From assembly GCA_007644065.1 (NCBI GenBank), contig VJWN01000011.1:1360016-1424015 (forward strand): a stretch of 64,000 nucleotides of DNA, in the 5' to 3' direction. Numbering within the stretch: position 1 is the first letter of the stretch; every line of letters begins with the position of its first letter. Under the pieces are notes generated by a model. It worked only from the letters and a program-made list of their open reading frames with translations, made no database searches and was not told where the DNA came from. The DNA is from Margaritispora aquatica (Eukaryota; Ascomycota; Leotiomycetes; Helotiales; Discinellaceae). Shown in pieces: positions 33,306 through 44,893 of the stretch. Position numbers and translations under genes: made by a program.

Positions 33306-34581
33306 TCAATATCTCATATTAGTCACCACAGCGCCATCCTTTGTCCCGCCAGAAGCATACGGCTCATAAGGACCCGTCTGATACTGAGGCGGAGGAGGCT
33401 GCTGCGCTGAAGCCAAATAGATATCATCAGGGCCCTGACCGCCCACCGGCTGGGGAACCTTCTGCTTCCTCTTCCTAAAGCAGCAATAGCAGCACAAGAC
33501 ACACAGTAGCAGAAAGATCCCGCCGACAACGGGCGGCACAATAGTCTTGATCATTTTCATCGTCTTCTCAGCACTAGATTCGGGCCCGGCCACTGGGTCA
33601 TCGTAGGTCAGACGACCCGTGGTGCCGATTGTGTCGCCGGTCGTGACGAGCTTGGCGCTGTTCTTGTAGAGCTGGCCGCTGAACTTGAAGATCGGCGTGA
33701 TGGTCTCGGCGGGTGTGGCCATGATGAACGTCACGTCGGCCTTGTCGGCCGTGACGGTGCCGGTCATGGTGAGGCCGTCGACGACGACGGATTGGTCGTC
33801 GCCGTACCACTGGCGACGGGGATCCGCTGTGCAGTTGCCCGTGTAGAGGAACCAGCTGTTGGCGCCATTGTACTTGTACGTGGTGTAGTTGCCGGTGATG
33901 GCGTAGCCATTCTCGATTTTTTTGATGGTTGTTTTCCAGAACTGTTGCGAGTAGGTTAGCCATGGTGTAACTGGATGCGAGGTTAAACATGAGTGGTAGG
34001 TTGGCATGTCCTCATACCTGACTCCAATACCATCCAGTACTACTCGAATAAGCTTCGAAGGAAGGCGGGCATAAGTGTGTTTCGGCATAATATCCACTAC
34101 AGCTTGTTTTGGCCGTAAAGAATGAGAAGGAAAAAGGATTATCCTCCCATGTCGAGCGATCTATGGTATTGTTCTCAGGGTGACGCATTTGTCCGATGGT
34201 GAAGGTGGCACGCTGCTCTTTGATGGGAATGGGACAGTCTATCTTGCCGGGAGTCTCGATTGTCATAGTGCCGTTGTAGTAGACATCGAAAGGTTTGAAC
34301 AAGGCGCTCCCATCTGGAGGAATGGAATCTGAACTGCCATCGCTACATCGCCAATAATTTCGCCCTGCTTTCCGGCCAGCAGTGCCAACCTCTTTGAGAC
34401 TCTGTTAGAAATTATCGTAGACTGACTTTAGATAGTAAAATCAAGACGTACCACCTGTAGCTCCACAGCTTTTCCATGTAGAATTGGCAGCTACAGCTTC
34501 TGAGGGAGGCGTCGCTTGAACAAGCCATGGAAGCACCCCAACGGATGCAAGGAGCAAACCACCAGTTGATGTGAACCTCAT
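33306..34581 (-). CDS. Secreted/plasma-membrane glycoprotein with one TM helix (379 residues)
   Basis: Model: exons 34581-34452, 34391-34018 and 33941-33306. A signal peptide (MRFTSTGGLLLASVGVLPWL) leads into an extracellular domain of about 270 residues. It has several N-x-T/S sites and Cys pairs (ETHLCPPSF, YTGNCTADP) and looks like a beta-rich fold. A membrane helix (VVGGIFLLLCVLCCYCC) follows, and a basic stop-transfer FRKRKQK. The tail is short and Pro/Gln-rich (PQPVGGQGPDD, QQPPPPQYQTGPYEP). The layout fits a surface sensor or anchor, but I do not recognise the domain. The exon 1 donor has two close choices (GTGGTA or GTACGT), and the acceptor CTCAAAG was chosen to keep the frame. Confidence 0.75.
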
Positions 34582-36300
34582 TCTGCTATCTTACTCGTAA
34601 GTGGAAATAGATAGGACGAACGAGATATCGTTTGTGGAACTGAAGCCACTTTATTCTACTCTGTATTGTGCCAAGCGAAAAAGTCCTGACTGAATATCCA
34701 TGCTTTGCGGCTGGATGTCAATGGCTAAATCCGACATTGCGCATGGCTGGCTTCGAAAGCCAAGATTTGGCTTACACTCAAGCGCGAGGTTCGCTGTGTG
34801 ACTTGTCAAAATACCCTACCTATAGGGCTGAATCAAAAGTATGTCTCACAGGTCAAAGCCAGTTGTTCCTTTTGAGCTGTGAGGTACAAAAATGAATAAT
34901 TTCAGGCAAATGCCACAACGAGCAAGCACTGAGCCACTTTGAACCACACTATCTCCGGCAAACGTTCGTACCTCAAGGTGTTTTCCAAAAACAACATTTC
35001 TCCCTCAATATGAGCTTTATGCTCTACTTCATAATGGCTCGTAGAGTGAAATGCATCACATCGGAGATAACGCTAAGCGAGGTCCTGATGATGATAGGTT
35101 TTTGTTTTTTGCTGTGCAGCTTGGCCACAGCGCATTCCAGGCCGCTGGGACTGGATTGGCAAGGAATCCTCTTGGCAACACCTTGCCAAGTACAACCTTA
35201 TCTTCAGGATCAAGCTTTGTACAACTGGAGTCCTGGTTTGGCATACTTTTCGTACTCTTTTGGTTTGCACCACGACACGACATTCTTGGCTATATTCAGC
35301 TCCAAGCCTGGCTCAGTTATAGAACTGGTATCGTTGAAGGACTGGATGGAAAGCCTATTCGTCGTTAGCAGGGAGGAGCATTTCTTTGACGATGTGCTGA
35401 GACATGAGTGAATAGTAATCTCGAGACACGACCGGATTTGTCGAAGGTCAAAGGACTGTGACTACGATGCCCAGCAACAGCTTGACAAGGCAGAATTTCG
35501 ACCATGAAGATACGCCTAAGTCTGAGAGATTCGCCAGAAGCTTTGAACTTTGCGGAAATGCAACAACAATGGAAATCTGTGTTGACCCGTTCGCATCTCA
35601 TGAATGTAGTCCTGACAATAGAGACAGGATGCACGGAGCAGTGTCTCCCCAACTGTTTAATCTTCAAGTTTGATTTTGACGACTGCCACATAGGTCAAAA
35701 CTCTACCTCAATATGCGCAGCATACCTACTATCTCGTCTTTTGTCCACGAAGGCAAACATCGAAAACAGTTCAGTCATGTGGCCACTGGTTGGCAATGGC
35801 ACGTGCCATTCTCATCTATGCCTACCTCTGGATACCTTGAGGTTTCATGAAAACTGCAAAACTCTCTCCCTGTTAAATTAAGCGCCTATTGATAATTAAT
35901 CTTGGGATTTTAGTCAACCCGAGGAAAACGCCTGCTAGAGGTCATAGTGTCACGAGGTTAAGACAGGTCTGGTGACTATGGCCATCCACTTGCGGTGAGG
36001 AAGTCTGGGAATAGTATAGGTATGCTTCCGAACTCTACTTTTATGGCAAATAAATATACTAAGTATTTACGTCAGCCACTTGACAATCTGGTTTTATTAT
36101 CAATTCGAGCAGCCCTCCGTGTATCACCATCATCTGCAAAAACCAAACGAGCTTCTAGAAAATTAAACATGTTCCAGCAAAAGATTACAGTATGTATACT
36201 TGATCGTGTCAGCAGATTTTATTTCTCTGTCCTAGACATCTAGAAGAAAAAGAAGAAGCGAAGAGTTACTCTAGTATTATACGTCACGAGAACAAAATAT
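34582..36300. other. Intergenic, with two overlapping unexplained open frames at 35010-35411
   Basis: About 1.7 kb. Frames at 35010-35411 and 35051-35368 overlap on the plus strand and contain hydrophobic stretches (SWFGILFVLFWF). I could not choose between them and see no family match, so neither is called as a gene. The rest holds no recognised feature. Confidence 0.35.
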
Positions 36301-37830
36301 TCACAATCCCTTCTCCTTCACTTCCCGCTCAACCCAACCCCTCTTCCAGATCTCAACCTCTCCACCACCTCTCAGAACACCCACCCTCATCGTCCCCAGC
36401 AAATTGTGCGCTGCGTTGCTATGCTCATACACACCTCCATTGAACACGCTCGTGGCATCCTTCCCAATCAAGCCGTTCACTAGAATCTTACCACCTGGAT
36501 GCTGGTTCACGAATGCTGAGACATCGTGCACCACACCGGCGACCAAGATCAGTTTCTCACCTGCCATGGGAACGCCCTCAGGTGACACGCGCGAGTTTGA
36601 GCATCGAAGAACGTAGTCGTCCCAGGAGATGAGTGGAAGCTGCGAGAGAGGAATTCCCCAGTCGAGGGTGGCGCGGAGGGTGTCGAGCTTCTTTTGCTGT
36701 TGCTGGACGATGCCTTTCTCAATTTCGTTTTGAGGGAACTTCTTCAGGTTTGAGGCCAGGCCGAAGACTTTGCATGTCTGGGGGGGGAGTTAGCATGTTG
36801 TTCTTAGACGTCTTGAGAGTGTTAGAGAGAAAGAAACTTACAGCGATGAACCACTTTGTGGGATCATACTGGTACCATCTGATAGCATTTCTGTAGTCAG
36901 AGGGAAACTCGTGGTGGAAGTTGTGATAACCTTCACCCAGGGTTGCAAAGGCGGTAACGACATGATCTCTGGGTGTGTTCTTGTCATCAAAAGGTTGGTC
37001 CTGTGCACTAAGTTAGTCACACTTCTCACATATCAAGGGTTAAGTCAAACATACACCCAACCAATGAGCCAAACTATTCACACAAAACGTAGCCTGTTGC
37101 ACGACAAACAATCTCACCATACCCGCATACACCAATCCACCCCACCAATCGCCCCATCCCAATCCAGCAACACAAGTTGGCAATCCCAAGGCCATCCAGA
37201 GCGCGACAGGAACAAAATACTCATGTTGCCATTGGATGACCTTGTCGTTGTTCAAATCCGCGACCTCGACGCGGCCAACTCGCTTGGGGTTTTGCTTGAA
37301 GACAAGCCAGCCCATGTGCGAGTACCAGAAGCCTAGGTGAGCAGAGTAAGGATCTTTGGCTGTGTCAACATAGCGGTGGTGAGCGCGGTGGTTGCGTGAC
37401 CACCATCTAATGGAACCTTGGATGGAGCCGGCGCCAAGGATTGCGAGGGTGTATTGAAGGAATGGCGTTGCGGTGTAAGATGTGTGAGACCAGAGACGAT
37501 GGTAACCTATCCTTATCAGTCTCATTCGTCGAGACTTATAAAGTTTATGAGAAATTACATACCTGCGGTGATACCAAGTCCTGTGACAAAGTAGTATGCG
37601 AATGCCCACAAGGCAGTCCTCCACACTAGTGGCGTCGAGTAGGCCATGGTGAACCCAATGATATGGATCCCGATCACGAAGTACATGTTAATCCATGAGA
37701 TCTGCTTGTACCAATTGGACATGGTAGTCGGCTGCTCGGAGATCCAAACATCCTTTGAACTATCGACAGCCGTCGGTTTTGTATCCGTGGCCATCGTGAG
37801 ATTTGCTTCAGAAGCAGAAGCCGAAGCCAT
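36301..37830 (-). CDS. OLE1: Stearoyl-CoA delta-9 desaturase with C-terminal cytochrome b5 (451 residues)
   Basis: Model: exons 37830-37563, 37506-37055, 37000-36842 and 36777-36301. This ER enzyme puts the first double bond into palmitoyl- and stearoyl-CoA. All three histidine boxes are intact: HRLWSH (92-97), HRAHHR (129-134) and HNFHH (266-270). Four hydrophobic membrane segments are spaced as in Ole1. The C-terminal cytochrome b5 domain carries the haem-ligand HPGG (His386), and a second His (EHSNAAH) follows. The GGT-GTATGT donor was preferred because it joins HWLG to DQPF in frame. The gene is normally essential unless unsaturated fatty acids are supplied. The upstream region is unusually long (see the next entry), which fits the complex regulation known for Ole1. 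Confidence 0.94.
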
Positions 37831-39299
37831 CTTATCAGATCAATGTCAGGTACACACAGCCTCAACACGAGACCACGAAGAAGAAGATGATACACTGTAA
37901 CCAACGAACAAACGAACGAATGCACAAAGGAATGAGTGTACAAAACAATTAATCAAGAACTAGAAATCCCCCTGCGCCACAAGTCGATAGATATTATAAG
38001 TAAAGAGTGTAAAACACGAACTTGAAGTCGCGTTGTTCGTTCGTTCGTTTCAATTTCCGTTGAGAATCTCAACAAAAGGGGGTGATGCGAACGAACCGCT
38101 CACTTTTTTTTTCGCCCCTTCTCCTTCTCCTTCTCCTTTCCCTTCCAGATTGTTTGCCTTATGACGAAGGCGACTACTTCCTTCTAGACACTCTTGGGAC
38201 AATCTGGGACACTCGACTCGGAAGGAAGATTGGCCCATTCCTCGACCCACTAATTGCGGATAATGGGGTGTTGGCCTGAAACTGGGACAACTGGGACGAT
38301 GACTGGGACGACGGGGGGAGGGCAGGGCAGGGCAGGGCAAAGCAAAGCTTGGAAGAAAAGATCACCTGATTATTGATAGTTGGAATCAAGTTGGATGACT
38401 TGGAAGAAAACTTGGAAGAAACTTGCCAAAAATGCAAAAATGGACATGAAATTGCAAATGTTAGAATTGGGGGGATCGCACCAATGAAGAGAGAAGCCTC
38501 TTTCTTGGAAGTCAGCCATATCAAGATTGTAATTTAAGAATTTGAGACCCCTATCCGGCCGGCCGGTATTATTAGAAACATCGACCATTATATAGCCGTA
38601 AGCGAGGCCGAGACATTGGACATTGGACATTGGACATGGATATGCATATGGATGGATATGGACACAGACACAGACAAAAACACGGATTACCCCACATTAA
38701 GGATATCAGGATAGGAGGATATGAGGAAAACCAAAACGGCAATGCGTGTCTCCAACCAGAGAGAATCGGAAACATACATATCAAGCACGGTGGTTGATCG
38801 CATGAGAAGTGAGCAGTCGCAAGACTTTGTTGAGATGCCCAGCTTCGTGTGAGAAATGTCCCGCGGGTTGAGAACGTAAGCAGGCAGGCAACCGCAAAAA
38901 CAAGGATATATACTCCCAGAGTGGGGTGAGGGTGAGTTGGATAATGAGGGATCAGATCACCGAGGTTGTTCAATGACATGTGAAAAGCATAATTCAACGT
39001 CTTTGGAACCCAAGGTAAACGAAACCTCAGTCTGAATAACCACGCACGAAACAAAAATTGCTCCCAGTGAAACATAACGACAGCTGGCATCAACTTTAAG
39101 CCTGACACAGCATAAGGTAGGTAAGACACAGAATGAAGGTCTACTTTTGAAATATCATCAGATCTAAAAACACTAAATACAACTCACACTCCCGCTCCCT
39201 CGTACAGTATTGTAAGTAAGCGAAGTCTCAAGCAGCTATAAATCATCTCATCGACATCTACCTCCCTACTTTGTAACTCGTCCCAACTCTCCTCTCAGC
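37831..39299. promoter_or_regulatory. Long, low-complexity upstream region of the desaturase gene
   Basis: About 1.5 kb, with several short tandem runs: gttcgttcgttc at 38034-38046, ttctccttctccttctcc at 38121-38138, gggcagggcagggcagg at 38320-38336 and cattggacattggacattgg at 38612-38631. Words built on gggacaactgggacga recur near 38280-38310. Polypyrimidine and repeat-rich DNA upstream of a start codon is common in highly transcribed fungal genes. A 185-codon minus-strand frame (38572-39129) lies inside but has no family resemblance. Confidence 0.5.
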
Positions 39300-40724
39300 T
39301 CAGAGTCTCGACTCCCTCTTCCCGACCCCATCGCGAACCAAACTCCTCTCTTTCGCCTCCACCCTCTCCCTAAGTTTCACCATCGCCATCTTCCCAGCCC
39401 TCGCAAGAGCACCATCAATATCCCTCCTGACCTTCGTCCTCCTCAACAGATCATATGCGCACAACTCCTCATTCCCCACACTGACACTCAATGCTCCCTC
39501 AACAGTCTTGCACCACTCGCTCCGGCTCGTCTCGAACCGCCAATCGCCGTTGGTGACTTTGTAGAAATCCGGCGCGAGGCACTGCTTCCTGCTCCGATCG
39601 CTCGTCCACTCGATCTCGCGGTCATTCTCGCCCTTGTACAAGTCCCTCGAGAAATCAAATGTCCGTGACACGAACGTGCCGGAGCTGGCATGTACCACGC
39701 CTCTAGTGTTCGCTGCAGCGTGCAACAGGATCAGATTGGCGACCCAATCGACCGGCACCTCATCGAAGTGGTTCGTTCCGCTCTTAGCACCCTTCGTCTT
39801 TGGCGTCCAGAAGACGCTGCCATCGTGGGAATTGAGCGCGTGTACCCGCCAGAACATCTCAATCGGCGTGCTCTTCAAGGGACCGTAGCCAGCGTACGGA
39901 CTGCGCACTGCGCTGCCGATACAACTAGGCCTCACGATCAAGAGTGGTAGGCTCGGGAACCTGGCCATCAAGAGCTGCTCACTTAGATGTTTTGAATGTG
40001 CGTAGGGCCAGGGGAACTTGGGGGCGTTGGGTGAAGTGCCAGTGGCGAGGATGGTGGTCAACTCGGCTTCGGGGTTGTAGAAGGGATGGATGGCCTCGGT
40101 GACGGGCCCATCGGGGAGGAAGGCATTGCAGTATGTGGTTGAGACTTGGGTGAAGTGGGCGAGGTGAGGGAATGCGGAAGCGACTTTGGCAACCTCGAGG
40201 GCAGAGAAGCAGTTGTCTTTGACAGCTTGAGAGGTGGTTGTTGAGAAGGAAGTATTAGCTGCCTGTGTTTTGTTAGTCCGTTGCATCTGTCGTCGGTTTC
40301 CCATCTATGTTGCAAGTGCACTCAATTGAGAATCTCACTCGCAATAGCTCTGCCAGAATACGGGATCACCCACAGAATTGATGACGATCGTCGTCTCAGA
40401 TGCGATTTGGCTCAGAGTACTCCTCTCAATACCCAAATTGATCTTGCCAATATCTCCAACTACCAGAACCACCTTGCCAGAATTGATGATAGCATCGATT
40501 TGGTCTGGTATGAAGGCTTTCCATGTTTTCAACGCCTTTTCCTTTGACCGAACCAACACAAAAATCTTTTTCGTCGGCAGTTCAAGACATAGCTTGGCTA
40601 GTACACACGTACCCAAGCCACCAGTTCCGCCTGTCAAGAAGACGGTATGGGATTTGAAAGAGGAGGTGTACTTGTTATCTGATGTTGTAGGATGCATTTT
40701 GTTGAATTTAAGACACAGAAGCAA
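39300..40724 (-). CDS. Male-sterility type NAD(P)-binding reductase, FAR/thioester-reductase-like (437 residues)
   Basis: Model: exons 40724-40374 and 40262-39300, phase 0. The Rossmann loop TGGTGGLGT lies near residue 29. Downstream sit an NxxA-like INSAANTSF, a QVSTTY segment and the YAHSK catalytic pair with the expected spacing. This is the extended SDR family that reduces acyl-CoA or carrier-bound acyl thioesters. The gene stands alone, with no adenylation or carrier domain and no synthase in the window, so a fatty acyl or aldehyde substrate is more likely than a role in a peptide synthetase. Translation may start at the Met at residue 10 (MHPTTSD). The C-terminus is Arg-rich and may not be structured. 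Confidence 0.82.
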
Positions 40725-42133
40725 ATGATACTAGGACAACAATTCAAGCAAGTGAAACATGTATATATATACTGCAATGCTGGACTGCAAAGAGCGATGC
40801 AAGAACCGCCAATCCCAAACGCGCACTGCCATAATCATGAAGCTCTGCCCTCGTTTGGGATACTATGCTGATGAGTGGCTTCTCCCACCAGGATTCCCTC
40901 ATACAAATTTTGGAGTGGACGTTAATCTCTATCCAAGCGGAAGTCGCGGTGGCGTTTGCTTTGATGCGTGGTTTGGGGGTCCAGCTGAAAGCCACTCGGC
41001 TCTCGCAAACAGCAACCAATATGATGGGTCCTGAGAAGAACAGCCCAGTAACAACCATCTTATCTTCCAATAATAGATGATAGATGATAGAAAGCAACGA
41101 TTCTTCAACGTCTTTCGGTAGTAGAGAGCCTCAAGGCTGAAACCTGCAAAATGGAGAAATAAATCACCCAAGATGCATTGTCTTGTCACACCGAGATGTA
41201 TATCTGTTGTCAATTTCTACTCGTAGGTCTGGTCTGGGCCAAGTCTAAGATTAGAAGTGTCACTGCAAGGTGTACTGTAGGATCAAGCACTGACTTGATG
41301 TGCAAAACAAAATTCAGCATTCGGCCTCGAGACTCGATCCTAGTCGATACCTCAGCTTAGCCCTATACATGAATACCAAAGGAAGTTCGCTTGTGCCTTC
41401 TCAAAGCCACTCCCACATAATCAATTCGCTTTAACGCCCCAATAAAACTATTTATCGGAACCACACAGCACTGTTGCTGACAATGGATCTTATTTACTCG
41501 CAAAGCCACAAGATGCAATACAACTAACCACAGACTTCTAACTGGGTCCTCGCAAAACAGAAATGTACGAGCTAGCCACCCCAGTAATTGAGGCTGAAGA
41601 GAGGATACCCGACCTCGCCGTCTCCGACTGCAATGCTGACAACCTGACATTTTTTACCGTGTCTCTACGTGTCATTGCATCGGATACTGTGCAATACCAG
41701 TGCAACGGAGTCTAGACACCTCCTCTCGATATTCGCATTCCCCACCGTATGGGCTTGAAGGTATTTGGCTATGGATTTGTGCCCTGGTGTCTATCAAGAG
41801 CACACCCTTGTCCAGTATCTTCAGCCCTAGGAGGAACGCGACTATCAAACTCCGTCGTGCAAGAAACAATAAAGGAAAAGCAATCACAAAAAGGAAAAAT
41901 TACTAAAAAGCACAGCAGCATTTCGACATATAAACCCATCAAACACCGCATCAGGTGGACATCAACACATCTCGCCCCCCTTCCACATGTCCTGATCAGA
42001 TTCGTAAAGTATCAAAAAGCACATAGACTCAACATCGCAGTCGAGATTTCTCCTCTTTTTGGTATTCGCGTAGATTCAAAAACCGAGGCCGAACTATTCT
42101 CTTTCGTCAAAAGCTAGGTGAGTTAGGGTTGGG
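40725..42133. other. Intergenic, nothing recognised
   Basis: About 1.4 kb of ordinary composition with only short conflicting open frames. The upstream region of the reductase gene lies at its left side. Confidence 0.4.
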
Positions 42134-42194
42134 TGAGTGAGTGAGTGAGTGAGTGAGTGAGTGAGTGAGTGAGTGAGTGAGTGAGTGAGTGAGT
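42134..42194 (+). repeat. (GTGA)n microsatellite, about 15 units
   Basis: A perfect tetranucleotide run of gtga units, about 61 bases, preceded by gttagggttggg. Such runs change length quickly and would make a good strain marker. No coding frame depends on it. Confidence 0.9.
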
Positions 42195-42342
42195 GCGAAT
42201 TATCAACCAAAAGCAACCCATCTCTCGATTGGAGAACCCACGACTCGGCACATGCCAGAAGACGGATGACCCTCCTACCATGCTGTACCACTTGCACTTC
42301 GGATAGGAGTCGAATAATTCGAGCTCGATACCTGGAATCGTC

Positions 42343-42390
42343 AAGCTCCCAAGCTCCCAAGCTCCCAAGCTCCCAAGCTCCCAAGCTCCC
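42343..42390 (+). repeat. Octamer tandem repeat aagctccc, six perfect units
   Basis: Six exact head-to-tail copies of aagctccc fill 48 bases, only 150 bases after the gtga microsatellite. Exact identity between units indicates recent expansion. There is no evident gene on either strand. Confidence 0.9.
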
Positions 42391-43141
42391 CAGGACGCAA
42401 GCATCAAGCGGGGTTCATCTAAAGGCGCGGGCACCCAGCTACCCGGAAGATCGACACTCTGGAGGACATCACCAAAAGTGCGAAGTGATGCAGACAGCTA
42501 ACATGCTAGAGCTTACGACATCATCGTGGTGTGTGTGTATTTGAAAGCGTACTTCGACTCTGACTGTGCAGAGCTCTTGGTAGTCAGTGAAACATCTCAG
42601 AACATGCATTGCTAGATATATAGAAGCAAAGATCTTCGTGAAGGGGAGATATGTTCTTAAGTTAAGTTGTGATAAATGATGGCCACGCTTCGGACCACCT
42701 CGTCATTCGCTGCAAGCATGGGCGAAACGAAACGAAAGTTCTAAAGCGGAAGCTATTTGTACCCCACGTAGAACGTAGATACTAGTACACATGCCATCAA
42801 GCCGTCAGACAAGACAAGGCAAGACAAAGTTTCGGCCGGCATTCTTTGTTCCCACTAGCCTTCAAGACAAAATGATGATCAATACGAAACGCAATTGGTT
42901 CCCGCCATTCATATCAATTGATCGACGCCGCCGCGGCCGCGCAATTCAAGAGATGCCGGGTGCACAACAGCACCTCAGCCCTCTCCTCTCACGTCAGCTA
43001 CCTTGTCGCTCGTTCGTCGATTAGCAATATTTTTACTTTGCAGCTGGGATATAACGACTGTCGCTCCCTCCCCCATCTCCTTCCCCCTCCCCTCCTCACA
43101 ATCCATCAACCTAAACTCCGCGACCAGCTTCAACAGTCAAC
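42391..43141. other. Upstream region of the DUF7053-like gene
   Basis: About 750 bases with no supported gene. The last 90 bases before the start codon are rich in C and T (ccctcccccatctccttccc), typical of a strong fungal 5' leader. Confidence 0.4.
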
Positions 43142-43951
43142 ATGCCTACAACACGCTTCACAACCATCACACCACTGCCCGCAGGAGTGTCGCGAGAGAC
43201 AGTCTTTGAGACGCTCCACGACCACCTCGAGATGATCGACCTCAACCCTACCCACGACTCCCGACACCAGATCGCCGCCCCGCCCGAAGCCACGCCCGAA
43301 GAGTACCACTGCGTTTGGTACCAGATCACCGACAAGATCTCGTATTTCCCGGGCTACAAGGGCAAGGTCTCATTCAAAGCATGTTTCCACGATCTCGCGA
43401 ACGGGATGCAAACGCATTGCTATGCGCCCATGGGGCTGGACATCAAGCAGAAATGGACGCTGGGAGGAAATGCGCCGGGCGAACCTGTCATGCCGGCTGA
43501 GATTGGCATTGGTGCCCCAGTGTCCGGGCTGTATATCCGCGAGGACGTCGAGATGAAGTGCAACTTCCTGATGACGAAGTTTGTGCGCAAGCAGTTGAAG
43601 GACGCGCTTGCGACGCTGGTAGCACGACTGCTGGTCAAGAGCCAATTGATCGAGGCGGCGCAGATGAACAGGAAGTTAGAGGAGGAGCGCGTGTCTGGAT
43701 ATAGTCCGCAGATGGGTCACAGTCCGCAAATGGCATACAGTCCTATGATGGGCAATGCGCAGTTGTCACCGCCCATGTCGCCGCCCATGAGTCCTGGGTT
43801 CCCGCAGTACAGCAAGCCGCAGCGCATGAGCACCATGAGTGGATACACAGCTGTCAGCGAGATGGAGGGAGGGCAGCAGAGTCCTCAGATTCCAGATAGG
43901 CATCATAGTCGTCAGAGCAAGCAGATGGGCCCGGTGGAGATGCCGGCGTGA
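43142..43951 (+). CDS. DUF7053-like fungal protein (269 residues)
   Basis: An intronless frame. The first 170 residues match my memory of the fungal DUF7053 family: a short N-terminal ITPLPAGVSRE segment, a WYQITDKISYFPG stretch, a FKACFHDLANGMQTH stretch and a GLYIREDVEMKCN stretch, then a helical C-terminal end. The function of this family is unknown. The fold may be a START-like or lipid-binding cup, but that is speculation. After residue 185 the tail is low-complexity, with repeated SPQM, SPMM and SPPMSP units, rich in Met, Gln, Ser and Pro. No signal peptide is seen. Good start context (caacATGcc). Confidence 0.75.
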   Translation: MPTTRFTTITPLPAGVSRETVFETLHDHLEMIDLNPTHDSRHQIAAPPEATPEEYHCVWYQITDKISYFPGYKGKVSFKACFHDLANGMQTHCYAPMGLDIKQKWTLGGNAPGEPVMPAEIGIGAPVSGLYIREDVEMKCNFLMTKFVRKQLKDALATLVARLLVKSQLIEAAQMNRKLEEERVSGYSPQMGHSPQMAYSPMMGNAQLSPPMSPPMSPGFPQYSKPQRMSTMSGYTAVSEMEGGQQSPQIPDRHHSRQSKQMGPVEMPA

Positions 43952-44893
43952 TTTGAAGGTTGAGTCTGCCAACGTGGCGATGTGGCGATGTGGTTATGGA
44001 CGAGAAACAAATGGATACCCAGGTTTTTTGAGGCGTTTGTTGGAGTTGCTACAAAATGATGCATCGGAGGTTGGTTTGGAGGACTTGTTTTCGCAGGAGC
44101 GTCGGCTAGGAAGGGGTCCGGCTAAGGCTATACCAACGTCCTTCAGTCGAACAACAGCATGATATCGATGTACTATCTTGTAATGTTACGTCAATTCAAT
44201 TTTCTCTTCTATTTTTATAGTTGACGAGATTCGTGACCAGTGACTTATTTACTACATCAGGCTTCTCTACGTCGGAAGGTTACTAGATCCTTCAGCAACA
44301 GTAGTAGCAGTAGCAAATCACAGTAGAGATGGGGATTCTTTGGCATATCACAAATTATTGCAAAGATGAATGGGAATGATAATGCCAAGGAAGAATCCTT
44401 CGCTCGAGAACCTCGTTAATAGCTAAGCTGCCAAAGAACACAGTGAAGATACTAAAAATAACGAACAGTGTTTGAGAATACAGATACGACAAGTCAAAAT
44501 CATCTACCGAGGTACTCCAACACAATGCTTTAATGAACTCTTCTCCATCTAAAACATTATCAACGACTCACAGGTCTGGGTATTCGAAGGTAAATAGTCT
44601 ATTCATCTCATCTCATCTCCTCACATTATTTATGCAAAGAAAGCTTCAGTAGCTTTCCTGTCTCCCATCCGGATATAGAAACGCCAATGTTCCCCTCTCC
44701 ATCTATGCAATCATTAATCCCAGCATGCAAACGCTCCTTCCCAGATGATATGGTATCCTGCGGACAAACAAAGAACAGCGCAAAATCGTATAACGTAGCG
44801 CAAATCCAACAATAAACAAACAAGAATGAAAATGAACATGATACGGCCAAGACGCAATATCAACACATCCCACCCGACAGCAAGCAACATCAC
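43952..44893. other. Convergent 3' intergenic region
   Basis: About 940 bases between the DUF7053-like gene and the end of the giant DH gene, which converge. It contains agcaacagtagtagcagtag near 44295. No supported gene. Confidence 0.4.

Noticed and set aside
35010..35411. Possible decayed rhodopsin-type membrane protein
   Set aside because: Hydrophobic stretches exist, but two overlapping frames compete, and no diagnostic motif holds in one frame.
38572..39129. A 185-codon minus-strand gene
   Set aside because: Composition is low-complexity, with Cys-rich and Ser-rich runs, no family resemblance and no splice partner. It overlaps simple repeats.
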